The notes under the pieces: generated by a model
Told to the model about the DNA's origin: nothing
The model's database searches: none
What the model saw: the letters and a program-made list of their open reading frames with translations, nothing else
Shown here: in pieces, positions 10,348 through 19,754 of the stretch
How the letters are laid out: each line of letters starts with the position of its first letter
Numbering within the stretch: position 1 is the stretch's first letter
Program-made: the position numbers and the translations under genes
Assembly: GCF_011752975.1 (NCBI RefSeq)
Contig: NZ_VWWP01000003.1
Location: 62,001-126,000, forward strand
From: Chryseobacterium sp. Tr-659
GTDB taxonomy: Bacteria; Bacteroidota; Bacteroidia; Flavobacteriales; Weeksellaceae
Direction of reading: 5' to 3'
DNA length: 64,000 nucleotides

Positions 10348-10980
10348 TTAGTTTTTTGATTGGTTAAATTTATTAATGGCCTCCACTTTATTGTTGACGT
10401 GAAGTTTTCTGTAGATATTTCCAACGTGTTTCTTTACGGTGTCAATGCTGATGAATTTTTTATCGGCAATTTCTTTGTATAGAAGCCCCTGAGAAAGAAG
10501 TTCCAGGATTTCTTTTTCACGTTCAGTAAGTTCATCGAAACCTTTAATTTCGGGAAGTTTTTTTTCAAAATGCTGAAGAACCCTCCTCGCAATAGAAAAA
10601 CTCATGGGAGCACCGCCATTGTATGCATCCCGGATAGAAGAGAGAATTTTATCCATACTTTCCCCTTTAACAAGGTAGCCCATGGCACCGGCTTTAAGGG
10701 AATTAAAGATTTTTTCATCATCTTCAAAGCTGGTACACATAATGAACTGTGTATCCGGCAGGTCCATCTTTAATTTTTCTATGATTTCAATACCAAGCAT
10801 ATCCTGCAGTTGGATATCCATCATCACCACATCCGGAGCAATATCCGTAAGAGCATCCAGAGCCGTCTTTCCATCGAAGAACTGAGCAACTACCTTCATA
10901 TCTTTCTGATAATTAATTACCTTCTTCAACGCGTTGTTGTAGTTTTTTTCGTCTTCTACTATGGCAATGGAAATGCTCAT
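10348..10980 (-). CDS. LuxR/NarL-type response regulator
   Basis: The protein has 210 residues from the ATG at 10980 (MSISIAIVEDE). An upstream in-frame ATG at 11001 adds only seven residues that the receiver fold does not need. The receiver domain has the acidic pair in VEDE, phospho-acceptor Asp55 in VVMMDIQL, the Thr/Ser of IMCTSFEDD and the Lys of YLVKGES. The C-terminal LuxR helix-turn-helix reads LTEREKEILELLSQG then ISIDTVKKHVGNIYRKL. It is the first gene of the operon and is presumably phosphorylated by the 262-residue kinase. Targets are unknown and may include the genes downstream. Confidence 0.93.
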   Translation of the reverse strand: MSISIAIVEDEKNYNNALKKVINYQKDMKVVAQFFDGKTALDALTDIAPDVVMMDIQLQDMLGIEIIEKLKMDLPDTQFIMCTSFEDDEKIFNSLKAGAMGYLVKGESMDKILSSIRDAYNGGAPMSFSIARRVLQHFEKKLPEIKGFDELTEREKEILELLSQGLLYKEIADKKFISIDTVKKHVGNIYRKLHVNNKVEAINKFNQSKN

Positions 10981-11177
10981 GTTCTTTTTTGTTTGAAGCA
11001 AATTTCAACAGAAAACCAATCAAAATCAATTACCCCTTTGTGTAATATTGATGCTTGAGTCATGGTTATATTTTAGTCTTTCAGTTTTCTACTAAATTTA
11101 ATCAATTTTTGACTCTAAAGCCAACTAAAAATCAAATAATTCACAATAAATTAAAACAAATAATAAGAAATAAGCTA

Positions 11178-13043
11178 TTATTTCGCAAGCTGATCAAGAA
11201 TAGGATGATCAATACTGTTAACGGAATGTTGATATTTGATCTGTTCAAAGATCTGGATAAGATTTCTGCCTTTTTTCAACCAGACACCCGGAATATACAA
11301 CGTCTGCTGCGGGCCGGCTTTACTCCAATATCTGCCAATATTCCTGCCATTGATGAAAACAATTCCTTTTCCGAAATTTCTCATATCAAGAAAAGTATCT
11401 CCGGTTTCACTAAGTCTAAATTCAGCTTCCTGAATAACGGGGGAATGGTCTGTAATGTCTTTGTGTTGGTAAGTATGTTTAGGAAATTGATCAAAAGGCA
11501 GCGGAAACATTTCCCAATTACCGGAAATTTCTGTTTCTCCTATTTTTACCGGGCTGATAATTCCCTTTAAATTATGAACGATCCCGGCTCCGTAATTAAT
11601 TCTTCCCATATTTTCAACGAGAATCTCTAAGCGGTCTCCTGCTTTAATATCAATATCGAGGTCATATTTTTTGAATACTCTGTTGAGCTCTCCTTTCCAG
11701 ATCCCATTAATGTAAATATTAGCATAATCTCTCAATCCTTTTATTTCCAATACCCCTCTTTGGGCTTTGTTGAATTTTCTTCTGTAGAGCATATATCCGT
11801 TTCCGATATTCAGGTCTTCAAATGTAAGCGGCTGATCATTAACAGTGGGTTTCTGCCGATCTGTAATATCAAAAAGAGAACTGATTTTCGAAAATTCAAT
11901 GGAAGGAATTGTAATAATTTTTACAGGTTTTGGAACTTCGGGGAGCTGATTATGATTTATTTTTTGAAAAATTTCTCTTAGCGCTTTATATTTTGGGGTT
12001 GCCCCTCCGGCTTCATTGATGGGAGCATCATAGTCATAGCTGGTAATGTCCGGTTGAATATCATGGTCTTTATCATAATTGGCTCCGCTTGTAAATCCAA
12101 AATTAGTTCCGCCATGTATCATATAATAATTAAAGGAAATCCCATTTTTAATATATAATTCTGTTTGTTTTGCTACTTCTTCCGTGGAAACTTTTACAAA
12201 AGGCTCTGCCCAATGATCCAGCCACCCGGGATAATACTCTGCAACCATATAAGGGCCTTGTCCGTCATTGTATTCGTTGATGTTTTTCTTCAGAACTTCA
12301 ATATCACTTTCGCCATTTGCGGTAGGCAAAGCTCCCTGAATAGAACCTCCTTTGAAAAGGGAGCTTCCGTCCGAAGTAAATAACGGAACAGTAATTCCAC
12401 TTTTCAAAAGCATATCTTTGATTTTATGGCTATATTTTTTGTGTTCATCTAAAGAAATATCTTTTCTTTGGGCCACATAAGATCCAAATTCATTTTCCGC
12501 CTGAACCATAATCACCGGCCCGCCATGATTGATCTGTAAAGGAACAATCTGTTTTGCCAGCTGATTAAGATATTTTTCACATTCCTGCAAAAAGGCTTTA
12601 TTATCTCTTCTTATTTCAAGGTTCTTATTTTTTTGCAGCCACCATGGGTAGCCGCCAAATTCCCATTCTGCACAAACGTATGGGCCAGGTCGGATAATCA
12701 CATACAAACCTACCTCCTGTGCTGTTTTTATAAACTTCCGCAAATCCTTTTCGCCTGAAAAATTCCATTTCCCAGGAGCTTCTTCATGATAATTCCAGAA
12801 AACGTAGGTAGTTACTGTGTTCAGTCCCATCGCCTTCATCATTTGCATTCGATGCTTCCAATATTCTGAGGGAACTCTCGGATAATGCATTTCTCCGGAA
12901 TAAATTGTGAAAGGCTTTCCGTTCAAGAGGAAATCTCCATTTTTAATCTCAAATTTTCCTTTTTGTGAAAACCCTGTATTAAAAGAGAAAAAGAAAAGAA
13001 TTATGTATAAATATCGGCTGAAATTTCTCATATTGTAAGGCAT
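11178..13043 (-). CDS. Secreted GH35 beta-galactosidase
   Basis: The 621-residue protein has an N-terminal signal segment (hydrophobic 11-24, cleavage after GFSQ) and a GH35 catalytic barrel at about 30-350. The proposed acid/base is Glu185 in MVQAENEFGSY and the nucleophile Glu269 in MVAEYYPGW. Other family marks are EMHYPRVPSEYW, RPGPYVCAEWEFGGYPWW and HGGTNFGFTSGANY. C-terminal beta-sandwich domains (380-600) end with FINGRNIGRYWSKAGPQQTLY. It removes terminal beta-galactose from oligo- or polysaccharides in the periplasm or outside. No sugar-binding SusD or other glycan genes flank it. A second ATG four codons in (13031) is also possible. Confidence 0.93.
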   Translation of the reverse strand: MPYNMRNFSRYLYIILFFFSFNTGFSQKGKFEIKNGDFLLNGKPFTIYSGEMHYPRVPSEYWKHRMQMMKAMGLNTVTTYVFWNYHEEAPGKWNFSGEKDLRKFIKTAQEVGLYVIIRPGPYVCAEWEFGGYPWWLQKNKNLEIRRDNKAFLQECEKYLNQLAKQIVPLQINHGGPVIMVQAENEFGSYVAQRKDISLDEHKKYSHKIKDMLLKSGITVPLFTSDGSSLFKGGSIQGALPTANGESDIEVLKKNINEYNDGQGPYMVAEYYPGWLDHWAEPFVKVSTEEVAKQTELYIKNGISFNYYMIHGGTNFGFTSGANYDKDHDIQPDITSYDYDAPINEAGGATPKYKALREIFQKINHNQLPEVPKPVKIITIPSIEFSKISSLFDITDRQKPTVNDQPLTFEDLNIGNGYMLYRRKFNKAQRGVLEIKGLRDYANIYINGIWKGELNRVFKKYDLDIDIKAGDRLEILVENMGRINYGAGIVHNLKGIISPVKIGETEISGNWEMFPLPFDQFPKHTYQHKDITDHSPVIQEAEFRLSETGDTFLDMRNFGKGIVFINGRNIGRYWSKAGPQQTLYIPGVWLKKGRNLIQIFEQIKYQHSVNSIDHPILDQLAK

Positions 13044-13097
13044 GATTTTTGTAAAATTAAAATATAAAAATCATATTGAATATCAAATAATATAATC

Positions 13098-13532
13098 ATG
13101 AAAAAAAGCCTTTTAGCACTAGGTGCTATACTCACATTAGCTGTAGTAAGCTGTAAAAAAAGTGAAAGCGGAAACAAAAGCGTTATCAAAACAGACAGTT
13201 CGGAAACTGTCGTTACAGACCACAACGGAAAAATTGATTCTGTAACACAGAGTTCTTCAACAGTAGATGTAAACGGACAGAAAACTGAAAAAACTGATTT
13301 TGTTTATAAAGCGACAGATGGAACTTTAGTGAAAGTTGTATTCAAGAATGATCCTAAGGAAAGCACAGTTGCTATTACCAGTAATAAAAAAACATTTACA
13401 TTACCTAAGTCGGAAACCAAAGGAGATGAAACCATCTACAAGAAGGATGATATGACTGCAAGGGTAAAAGGAGACAGCCTTCACCTTGAACAAGGGAACA
13501 ATATCATTGAACTTAAAAGAACTAAGATCTAA
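13098..13532 (+). CDS. Small Ser/Thr/Lys-rich lipoprotein of unknown function
   Basis: The protein has 144 residues: a lipoprotein signal with lipobox VVSC (Cys19) after a hydrophobic core, then a polar segment with many Ser, Thr and Lys, then a beta-rich C-terminal half (KVVFKNDPKESTVAI, ARVKGDSLHLEQGNNIIELK). It resembles small MliC-like or hypothetical lipoproteins of flavobacteria, but I cannot name a family. It is divergent from the beta-galactosidase (54 bp between starts) and ends at a palindromic terminator shared with the amidase. Confidence 0.85.
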   Translation: MKKSLLALGAILTLAVVSCKKSESGNKSVIKTDSSETVVTDHNGKIDSVTQSSSTVDVNGQKTEKTDFVYKATDGTLVKVVFKNDPKESTVAITSNKKTFTLPKSETKGDETIYKKDDMTARVKGDSLHLEQGNNIIELKRTKI

Positions 13533-13537
13533 AATAA

Positions 13538-13563
13538 ATATACCTCTCAATTGAGAGGTATAT
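13538..13563. terminator. Bidirectional terminator between lipoprotein and amidase genes
   Basis: A perfect 26-bp palindrome (ATATACCTCTCAA joined to its complement) sits between two convergent stop codons, with A/T runs on both sides. Confidence 0.88.
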
Positions 13564-13578
13564 TATTTTTATACGGAC

Positions 13579-14403
13579 TTAAAATTTTTCCAGTAAATCA
13601 CTGTTGATCCACCCATAGATAGGTTCGCCATCACTGCCTTTTTCCAATACAATATATACATAGAACCATCCCAGCTTACTTTTAATAAACTCAACCTGCG
13701 TATCTTTTTTAAGCTGCATAATTGGAGTAAACTCAGTTCCCGCTCCACTTCTCAGATTTACATGATCAGCTGCTACTTTATACATATCTGCAGTATCATC
13801 TTCTCTTCCGAACAGTTTTGCTTTGAAACTATCCATAGGAAATGCTGGTCCCGGGTCATGTTTTCTGAAAGGAGCAATATCATCATGCCCCAGAATATCC
13901 TTAATATTGTAGGCTTCCATTAAGGTTTTACAGACCTGAAAACAGGAATCTATTTGTCTTTCTGTAAAATTATGCCAATAAGAGGTCGTATCTTCATGTT
14001 TATGTCTGGCTTCCACCACTACATCTTTTGAGTATTCTTTTTCAAACCAGGCATAATACCTGTCATTAACTTTGGTAAGCTCCCCGGGATTATCCAATTC
14101 GATCCCAATAGAGAAGTCATTAAATCCTGTACGATCTGCCCATTTGCTTCTTCCGGCATGCCAGGCTTTTTTATTGAATTCCACCATTTGAGTAACTCTG
14201 CCATCTCTATCTATGACAATATGTGCTGAAGCCTTTGCTGTAGGATCTTTAAACCAGCTTATAGAACTTTCCGCCCCTCTTCCTGCAGTGAAATGGATAA
14301 TGATATATTCAGGAATAATAATTCCCCCTTTATTTGGAGTATCTACAAAGCTAATACTCTCACCGGAAATTGTTTTTCCTAACTTATCTTTTAAAATTAT
14401 CAT
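13579..14403 (-). CDS. N-acetylmuramoyl-L-alanine amidase with SH3 domain
   Basis: The 274-residue protein is an Amidase_2 (T7 lysozyme-like) enzyme that cuts the bond between muramic acid and L-alanine in peptidoglycan. Zinc ligands are expected at His37 in IIIHFTAG, the His in KKAWHAGRSKW, and near LGHDDIAPFRKHDPGPAFP. SIGIELDNPG is a family block. Residues 205-270 form a bacterial SH3 domain (DHVNLRSGAGTEFTPI, DTQVEFIKSKLGWFYVYI) that would bind the cell wall. I see no signal peptide, so it is either recycling-type or exported by another route. It stands alone between convergent and co-oriented neighbours. Confidence 0.92.
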   Translation of the reverse strand: MIILKDKLGKTISGESISFVDTPNKGGIIIPEYIIIHFTAGRGAESSISWFKDPTAKASAHIVIDRDGRVTQMVEFNKKAWHAGRSKWADRTGFNDFSIGIELDNPGELTKVNDRYYAWFEKEYSKDVVVEARHKHEDTTSYWHNFTERQIDSCFQVCKTLMEAYNIKDILGHDDIAPFRKHDPGPAFPMDSFKAKLFGREDDTADMYKVAADHVNLRSGAGTEFTPIMQLKKDTQVEFIKSKLGWFYVYIVLEKGSDGEPIYGWINSDLLEKF

Positions 14404-14425
14404 GATAAAGATTTTTTTTCAGTCC

Positions 14426-14433
14426 CAAATTTA
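14426..14433 (-). promoter_or_regulatory. Candidate -7 box of the amidase gene
   Basis: The minus strand reads TAAATTTG, a full TAnnTTTG match, 22 bp before the amidase ATG. No clear -33 element. Confidence 0.42.
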
Positions 14434-14469
14434 TCTCAAAGATATAAATTAAATAGTAAGGAAATAAAA

Positions 14470-14496
14470 AAAACCATTCGGAATCCGAATGGTTTT
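14470..14496 (-). terminator. Terminator of the large ribosomal operon
   Basis: AAAACCATTCGGA pairs with TCCGAATGGTTTT, 26 bp after the rplQ stop, and a T-rich tract follows on the minus strand. It ends the rplC-rplQ operon. Confidence 0.9.
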
Positions 14497-14522
14497 CAAT
14501 TTATATCTGAAATAATATTATA

Positions 14523-15044
14523 TTATTCTTCAGTTTTTTCCTCAGTAGTATCAGCTTTAGCTTCTTCTACTTTCTCTTCTACTGCAGGAGCTTCAGCAAC
14601 TACAGCTTCAGCTTTTTTAGGTGCAGCAGTTGATCTTCTGCTTCTTCTTGTAGCTTTTTTCTCTTCAGCATTAGGGTTGTAAAGCTCGTTGAAATCTACT
14701 AATTCGATAAGAGCAGTATCAGCAGCATCACCTGGTCTGAATCCTGTCTTGATGATTCTTGTATAACCACCGTTTCTTTCAGCGATTTTAGGAGCTACAG
14801 TTCTGAATAATTCAGCAACCGCAAATTTATTTTGAAGGTAAGAGAATACTACTCTTCTGTTGTGTGTAGTATCTTCTTTTGCTTTTGTTAATAGAGGCTC
14901 AACATATACTCTTAAAGCTTTAGCTTTAGCTACAGTAGTGTTGATTCTTTTATGCTCAATTAGAGAACAAGCCATATTAGAAAGTAAAGCACTTCTGTGA
15001 GAAGCTGTTCTTCCTAAGTGATTGAATTTTTTACCGTGTCTCAT
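14523..15044 (-). CDS. rplQ: 50S ribosomal protein L17
   Basis: The last gene of the rplC operon encodes L17, which lies near the peptide exit tunnel of the large subunit. Residues 1-120 are the standard L17 domain ([60 protein letters not shown]). About 50 further residues form an Ala/Glu/Lys-rich acidic tail ([15 protein letters not shown]), so the protein is longer than the E. coli form (127 residues). Such low-complexity tails occur in Bacteroidota. It starts 6 bp after rpoA. Confidence 0.97.
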   Translation of the reverse strand: MRHGKKFNHLGRTASHRSALLSNMACSLIEHKRINTTVAKAKALRVYVEPLLTKAKEDTTHNRRVVFSYLQNKFAVAELFRTVAPKIAERNGGYTRIIKTGFRPGDAADTALIELVDFNELYNPNAEEKKATRRSRRSTAAPKKAEAVVAEAPAVEEKVEEAKADTTEEKTEE

Positions 15045-15050
15045 TATTAA

Positions 15051-16046
15051 TTATTTATCAGCGTCTAACTTATATTTTGCAACGTCGAAACCGAAGTTAA
15101 GACCTTTTGAATGCACTAATTCTTCTAGTTCTGTCAAAGATTTTTTACCAAAATTTCTGAATTTCATCAAATCAGACTTACTGTAAGAAACCAATTCTCC
15201 AAGAGTTTCTACTTCAGCTGCTTTCAGACAGTTAAGGGCTCTTACTGAAAGATCCATATCTGCTAATTTAGACTTAAGAAGTTGTCTTGTGTGAAGAGTT
15301 TCTTCATCGTATTGGATAGATGCTTTTACAGCTTCTGTTTCAAGGGTGATTCTCTCATCAGAGAATAACATGAAGTGATAGATTAATATCTTAGAAGCTT
15401 CAGTTAAAGCGTTCTGCGGACTGATAGATCCGTCAGTTTCTATATCTAATACAAGTTTTTCGTAGTCTGTTTTTTGCTCTACACGATAATTTTCAATGCT
15501 GTATTGTACTTTCTTGATCGGCGTGAAAATAGAGTCAATAGCAATAGTACCTACAGGTGCATTGTTTGACTTATTTTGTTCAGAAGGCACATACCCTCTT
15601 CCTTTTTCAATATTGAAAGTAATTTCGAAAGTTACATCACTGTTTAGGTTGCAGATCACTAAATCTGGGTTTAGAACCTCAAATCCATTGATAGACTTTC
15701 CTAAATCACCAGCAGTAATAACCGTCTGACCTGAAACTTTAGCAACAACCTGCTCGTTAGCCTGGCCTTCTGCTGCAGCTTTTAATCTTACCTGCTTAAG
15801 GTTAAGAATAATTTCGGTAACGTCTTCGATTACTCCTGGAATAGTTGAAAATTCGTGCTCTACACCTTCTATTTTGATAGATGAAATAGCGTATCCTTCC
15901 AGAGAAGAAAGCAACACTCTTCTCAAAGCATTACCGATTGTAAGCCCGAAACCTGGTTCTAAAGGTCTGAATTCGAATTGACCTTTAAATTCATCAGAGT
16001 TAAGTAAAATTACTTTATCGGGTTTTATGAATTGTAAAATTGCCAT
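15051..16046 (-). CDS. rpoA: DNA-directed RNA polymerase alpha subunit
   Basis: The 331-residue protein has the alpha N-terminal dimerisation domain ([59 protein letters not shown]) at 1-230 and the C-terminal DNA-binding domain at 255-325 ([36 protein letters not shown]). The domain that contacts upstream promoter DNA therefore appears intact. It assembles the beta and beta-prime subunits. Its place between rpsD and rplQ is the conserved bacterial order. Confidence 0.98.
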   Translation of the reverse strand: MAILQFIKPDKVILLNSDEFKGQFEFRPLEPGFGLTIGNALRRVLLSSLEGYAISSIKIEGVEHEFSTIPGVIEDVTEIILNLKQVRLKAAAEGQANEQVVAKVSGQTVITAGDLGKSINGFEVLNPDLVICNLNSDVTFEITFNIEKGRGYVPSEQNKSNNAPVGTIAIDSIFTPIKKVQYSIENYRVEQKTDYEKLVLDIETDGSISPQNALTEASKILIYHFMLFSDERITLETEAVKASIQYDEETLHTRQLLKSKLADMDLSVRALNCLKAAEVETLGELVSYSKSDLMKFRNFGKKSLTELEELVHSKGLNFGFDVAKYKLDADK

Positions 16047-16079
16047 ATTATTGGGTTGAGCAAAAATTTGATTAAAAAA

Positions 16080-16688
16080 TTATTTAGAGTAAAGTTCGAC
16101 GATAAGGTTTTCCTTAATGTCCTCCGGAATTTGGATTCTTTCAGGAGCAGAAATGAAAGTACCTTCTTTCTTCTCATCGTTGAATTGTAACCACTCATAG
16201 TTTGACTTAGAAGCCAATGCATTGGTAACAACTTCAAGAGACTTAGACTTTTCTCTTACAGTGATTACATCACCAGCTTTTACCAAGTAAGAAGGGATAT
16301 TAAGAATTTCTCCGTTCACAGTGATGTGTCTGTGAGAAACTAATTGTCTAGCACCAGATCTTGTTTTAGCAAAACCTAATCTGTATACTACGTTATCCAA
16401 TCTTGATTCACAAAGTTGTAATAGAACTTCCCCTGTTACACCTTTACTTCTGTGTGCTTTTTCAAATAAGTTAGCAAACTGTCTTTCTAAGATACCGTAA
16501 GTATATTTAGCTTTTTGTTTTTCTGCCAACTGAACTGCATATTCTGATTTTTTAGCACCTCTTCTTTTGTTAGGACCGTGTTGTCCTGGCGGTTGGTTCT
16601 TTCTTTTTTCGAAGTTTTTATCATCTCCGTAGATTGCAGCACCAAACTTTCTAGCAATCTTAGTTTTAGGTCCAATATATCTTGCCAT
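16080..16688 (-). CDS. rpsD: 30S ribosomal protein S4
   Basis: S4 nucleates assembly of the 16S rRNA 5' domain and often represses its own operon. The 202-residue protein has an N-terminal segment without the zinc-binding cysteines of other S4 forms ([21 protein letters not shown]) and the S4 RNA-binding domain at 92-155 ([39 protein letters not shown]). It is 19 bp downstream of rpsK. Confidence 0.98.
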   Translation of the reverse strand: MARYIGPKTKIARKFGAAIYGDDKNFEKRKNQPPGQHGPNKRRGAKKSEYAVQLAEKQKAKYTYGILERQFANLFEKAHRSKGVTGEVLLQLCESRLDNVVYRLGFAKTRSGARQLVSHRHITVNGEILNIPSYLVKAGDVITVREKSKSLEVVTNALASKSNYEWLQFNDEKKEGTFISAPERIQIPEDIKENLIVELYSK

Positions 16689-16707
16689 AATGGGTAAATT
16701 CTAAAAA

Positions 16708-17097
16708 TTAAACTCTTCTTCTTTTTGGTGGTCTACATCCGTTGTGTGGCATTGGAGTCACATCAACGATTTCGCTAACTTCAATTCCTGAATTGTGGAT
16801 AGATCTGATAGCAGATTCTCTACCTGCACCTGGACCTTTCACAAACACCTTTACTCTTCTTAAACCAGCTTCGTGAGCTACAGCAGAGCAATTTTCAGCT
16901 GCCATCTGAGCAGCAAATGGAGTATTCTTTTTAGAACCTCTGAAACCCATTTTACCGGCAGAAGCCCAAGAGATAACCTCTCCGTTTTTATTTGTTAAAG
17001 AAATGATGATGTTATTGAAAGAAGCCTGAATATGAGCTTCACCAATAGCTTCAACTTTTACTTTTCTTTTTTTAACTACTTTAGTTTGTTTTGCCAT
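16708..17097 (-). CDS. rpsK: 30S ribosomal protein S11
   Basis: S11 is part of the small-subunit platform and contacts mRNA near the E site. The 129-residue sequence shows the family segments [56 protein letters not shown] and the C-terminal [18 protein letters not shown]. It lies 12 bp after rpsM. Confidence 0.98.
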   Translation of the reverse strand: MAKQTKVVKKRKVKVEAIGEAHIQASFNNIIISLTNKNGEVISWASAGKMGFRGSKKNTPFAAQMAAENCSAVAHEAGLRRVKVFVKGPGAGRESAIRSIHNSGIEVSEIVDVTPMPHNGCRPPKRRRV

Positions 17098-17109
17098 AAT
17101 TCCTAACGA

Positions 17110-17487
17110 TTATTTACTAGCTTTTTTCTTGTTAGCAACAGTTTTTCTCTTCCCTTTACGTGTTCTAGAGTTGTTTTTCGTTCTCTGGCCTCTTAAAGGT
17201 AATCCAAGTCTGTGACGTATTCCTCGTTGGCATCCTATGTCCATCAATCTCTTGATGTTCAATTGCACTTCAGATCTTAATTCTCCTTCTACTTTTACGT
17301 TTTCAGAGATATATGTTCTGATTGCAGCCAATTCATCGTCATTCCATTCGTTGACTTTCTTGTCTTCGCTGATACCGGCAGCTTTAAGGATTTCAGAAGA
17401 AGTACTTCTTCCTACTCCATAGATGTAAGTTAAACCGATAACACCTCTTTTGTTTTTTGGTAAATCAATACCTGCAATTCTCGCCAT
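17110..17487 (-). CDS. rpsM: 30S ribosomal protein S13
   Basis: S13 sits at the head of the small subunit and contacts P-site tRNA and L5. The 125-residue protein has [20 protein letters not shown] at the start, the helix-two-turn-helix [12 protein letters not shown], and the tRNA-contacting tail [20 protein letters not shown]. It follows rpmJ by 9 bp. Confidence 0.98.
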   Translation of the reverse strand: MARIAGIDLPKNKRGVIGLTYIYGVGRSTSSEILKAAGISEDKKVNEWNDDELAAIRTYISENVKVEGELRSEVQLNIKRLMDIGCQRGIRHRLGLPLRGQRTKNNSRTRKGKRKTVANKKKASK

Positions 17488-17496
17488 AATTTAATG

Positions 17497-17613
17497 TTAA
17501 CCTTGTCTTTGTTTAAATTTTGGGTTCTTCTTGTTGATTACGAACAGTACACCTTTTCTGCGTACGATTTTGCAATCAGCGCTTCTTTTTTTAATTGATG
17601 CTCTTACTTTCAT
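17497..17613 (-). CDS. rpmJ: 50S ribosomal protein L36, zinc-free form
   Basis: This short gene of 38 codons starts at the ATG at 17613 and reads [20 protein letters not shown], ending in [12 protein letters not shown]36 bridges 23S rRNA domains in the large subunit. The zinc ligands of the C+ form (two CxxC-type pairs and a His) are absent: only one Cys remains and the C-terminal His is Phe. It is thus a zinc-independent C- type. It lies between infA (62-bp gap with a strong hairpin) and rpsM (9 bp). Confidence 0.95.
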   Translation of the reverse strand: MKVRASIKKRSADCKIVRRKGVLFVINKKNPKFKQRQG

Positions 17614-17639
17614 TTTGATAGTATTTATTTTTTACAAAT

Positions 17640-17667
17640 GCCAAATGGAATGAGAATTCCATTTGGC
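17640..17667 (-). other. Perfect 12-bp stem-loop between infA and rpmJ
   Basis: GCCAAATGGAAT pairs with ATTCCATTTGGC around a 4-nt loop, 8 bp after the infA stop and 26 bp before the rpmJ start. No U-run follows on the transcribed strand (the next bases are ATTTGTAAAAAA), so it is not a standard terminator. It may be a processing site, a partial terminator or a stabilising structure. Confidence 0.7.
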
Positions 17668-17675
17668 TAATTGTT

Positions 17676-17891
17676 TTAATATCTAAATGTGATCCTCCCT
17701 TTTGTTAAATCGTAGGGAGACATTTCTAGTTTTACCTTATCACCAGGTAAAAGTTTAATATAATGCATTCTCATTTTACCAGAGATATGAGCAATAAGGA
17801 TATGCCCATTTTCCAGCTCTACACGGAACATGGCGTTCGAAAGTGCTTCCACGATCACGCCATCTTGTTCAATATGTTTTTGTTTTGCCAT
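17676..17891 (-). CDS. infA: Translation initiation factor IF-1
   Basis: IF-1 binds the A site of the 30S subunit during initiation. The 71-residue OB-fold protein shows [39 protein letters not shown] and [20 protein letters not shown], all family positions. It starts 3 bp after secY, in the order secY-infA-rpmJ-rpsM. Confidence 0.98.
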   Translation of the reverse strand: MAKQKHIEQDGVIVEALSNAMFRVELENGHILIAHISGKMRMHYIKLLPGDKVKLEMSPYDLTKGRITFRY

Positions 17892-17894
17892 AAA

Positions 17895-19274
17895 TTAATA
17901 TCCAGTCGTTCTTGATAATTTAGACTGCATTAAGCCATCATAGTGATGGTTCAGCAGATATGTATTAATCTGTTGAACTGTATCTAAAATTACACCCACC
18001 ATAATTAATAGGGACGTTCCCCCGAAAAATAGGGCAAACGCATCTGTCTGAACAAAGCTTCCATGCACAATTGCCGGAAGGACTGCAAAGATAGATAAAA
18101 AAATTGCACCTGGCAAGGTAATTTTTGATAAAATATCATCTAAATAATCAGCTGTTTCTTTACCGGGTCTTACTTTCGGTACTAAACCTCCATTTCTCTT
18201 CAAATCATCAGCCATCTGGTTCACCGGAATTGTAATCGCAGTATAGAAAAATGAGAAGATAATAATTAATAGCGCGAACAATACATTGTACTGCCAGCTA
18301 AAAACATTCTTGAAACCTGCAAGAAAAGTATTGGACTCATCGAATTTTGTTAATAATCCTGGTACGAACATCAATGCCTGGGCAAAGATAATCGGCATTA
18401 CACCAGCAGCATTCACTTTCAATGGGATCCATTGTCTTGCTCCCTGCATAAGATTTCTGTTTACACCTCCTCTTGCTTGAGCTCTGCTTACATACTGAAT
18501 CGGAATTTTTCTAACAGCAACTGATAAGATTACTGCTAAAAGAACTACCAACATCCAGAATAATACTTCAATAAGGATCATGATAGATCCCATTCCTCCT
18601 TTTCCGTTCTGCACGGCAATCTCCTGTACGAATGCCTCAGGCAATCTTGAAAGGATTCCTACCATAATAAGGATAGAAATACCGTTTCCGATTCCCTTAT
18701 CGGTAATCTTTTCACCTAGCCACATTGCAAAAACTGAACCGGCAACCAGGATAACAATACTTGGCAACCAGAACATGATTGAATTAGGCTCTACATAATA
18801 TGCAGACTGGAACTGAGCATATGGTAAGAATAATTGAGTAATAGAAGTTAAGTAAGAAGGTGCCTGTACCAGACAAACTCCAATCGTTAACCATCTTGTA
18901 ATTTGGTTCAATGTATTTCTACCTGACTCTCCATCTTTCTGAAGCTTCTGAAGATAAGGAATAGCCATCCCCATCAACTGAACAATAATAGAAGCAGAAA
19001 TATAAGGCATAATTCCCAACGCCATTACGGAAGCGTGGCTGAAAGCTCCCCCCGTAAACGACGAAAGCAAGCCAAGGAGACCTGCTCCTTGCTTGTTACC
19101 GCCTTGATTTTTATAATGCTCTAAGAGATCTCCCACTTCTGCAAGGTTAATTGCGGGAAGCGAGATATAAGATGCGAATCTATACACAAGGATAATACCT
19201 AAAGTGAAGAGAATTTTATCTCTCAATTCTTTAAGACTCCAAATATTTTTAAGTGTTTGTATAAATTCTTTCAT
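17895..19274 (-). CDS. secY: Protein translocase subunit SecY
   Basis: SecY is the channel of the Sec translocon in the inner membrane. The 459-residue protein has about ten transmembrane helices. Recognisable parts are the first helix (ILFTLGIILVYRFASYISLP), the plug region (LLGLLSSFTGGAFSHASVMA), GIMPYISASIIVQLM, and the cytoplasmic loop QYVSRAQARGGVNRNLMQGA. It lies 9 bp after rplO and 3 bp before infA, as in most bacteria. Confidence 0.98.
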   Translation of the reverse strand: MKEFIQTLKNIWSLKELRDKILFTLGIILVYRFASYISLPAINLAEVGDLLEHYKNQGGNKQGAGLLGLLSSFTGGAFSHASVMALGIMPYISASIIVQLMGMAIPYLQKLQKDGESGRNTLNQITRWLTIGVCLVQAPSYLTSITQLFLPYAQFQSAYYVEPNSIMFWLPSIVILVAGSVFAMWLGEKITDKGIGNGISILIMVGILSRLPEAFVQEIAVQNGKGGMGSIMILIEVLFWMLVVLLAVILSVAVRKIPIQYVSRAQARGGVNRNLMQGARQWIPLKVNAAGVMPIIFAQALMFVPGLLTKFDESNTFLAGFKNVFSWQYNVLFALLIIIFSFFYTAITIPVNQMADDLKRNGGLVPKVRPGKETADYLDDILSKITLPGAIFLSIFAVLPAIVHGSFVQTDAFALFFGGTSLLIMVGVILDTVQQINTYLLNHHYDGLMQSKLSRTTGY

Positions 19275-19283
19275 TAGTAAGTA

Positions 19284-19733
19284 TTATAAGGTAATTGCTT
19301 TTCCACCTGCTTTAGCAATAAGCTCTTCAGCAGATTTAGTGAATTTGTCAGCAGAGATTGAAACCGCAGATTTCAATTCTCCTCTACCCATAATTTTCAC
19401 TAATTCGTTTTTAGAAATTATTCCGTTTTCTACTAAAACTTCTTTCGTGATATCTCCAGTGATGGATTTGTTCTCGATTAAAGTCTGGATAGTATCAAGG
19501 TTAACTCCTCTAAACTCTTTTCTGTTTACGTTTTTGAAACCGAATTTAGGTAATCTTCTTTGTAAAGGCATCTGTCCACCTTCGAAACCGATTTTCTGAG
19601 AATAACCAGCTCTAGCTTTCTGACCTTTGTGTCCTTTTGTTGAAGTACCTCCTTTTCCAGTACCTTGACCTCTACCAATTCTTTTAGAGTTGAAAGTAGA
19701 TCCTGCAGCTGGTTTTATGTTATTTAAATTCAT
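19284..19733 (-). CDS. rplO: 50S ribosomal protein L15
   Basis: L15 is a late-assembly large-subunit protein. The 149-residue sequence has the Gly/Lys-rich N-terminus (GSTFNSKRIGRGQGTGKGGT, KGQKARAGYSQKIGFEGGQM) that threads into 23S rRNA, and a globular C-terminus ending ADKFTKSAEELIAKAGGKAI. It is followed by secY after 9 bp. Confidence 0.98.
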   Translation of the reverse strand: MNLNNIKPAAGSTFNSKRIGRGQGTGKGGTSTKGHKGQKARAGYSQKIGFEGGQMPLQRRLPKFGFKNVNRKEFRGVNLDTIQTLIENKSITGDITKEVLVENGIISKNELVKIMGRGELKSAVSISADKFTKSAEELIAKAGGKAITL

Positions 19734-19754
19734 TTTAATTTCTCTTTTATAAAA

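Noticed and set aside
11055..11570. 171-codon plus-strand ORF overlapping the beta-galactosidase end
   Set aside because: Mostly antisense to the GH35 gene, with no recognisable signal or domain.
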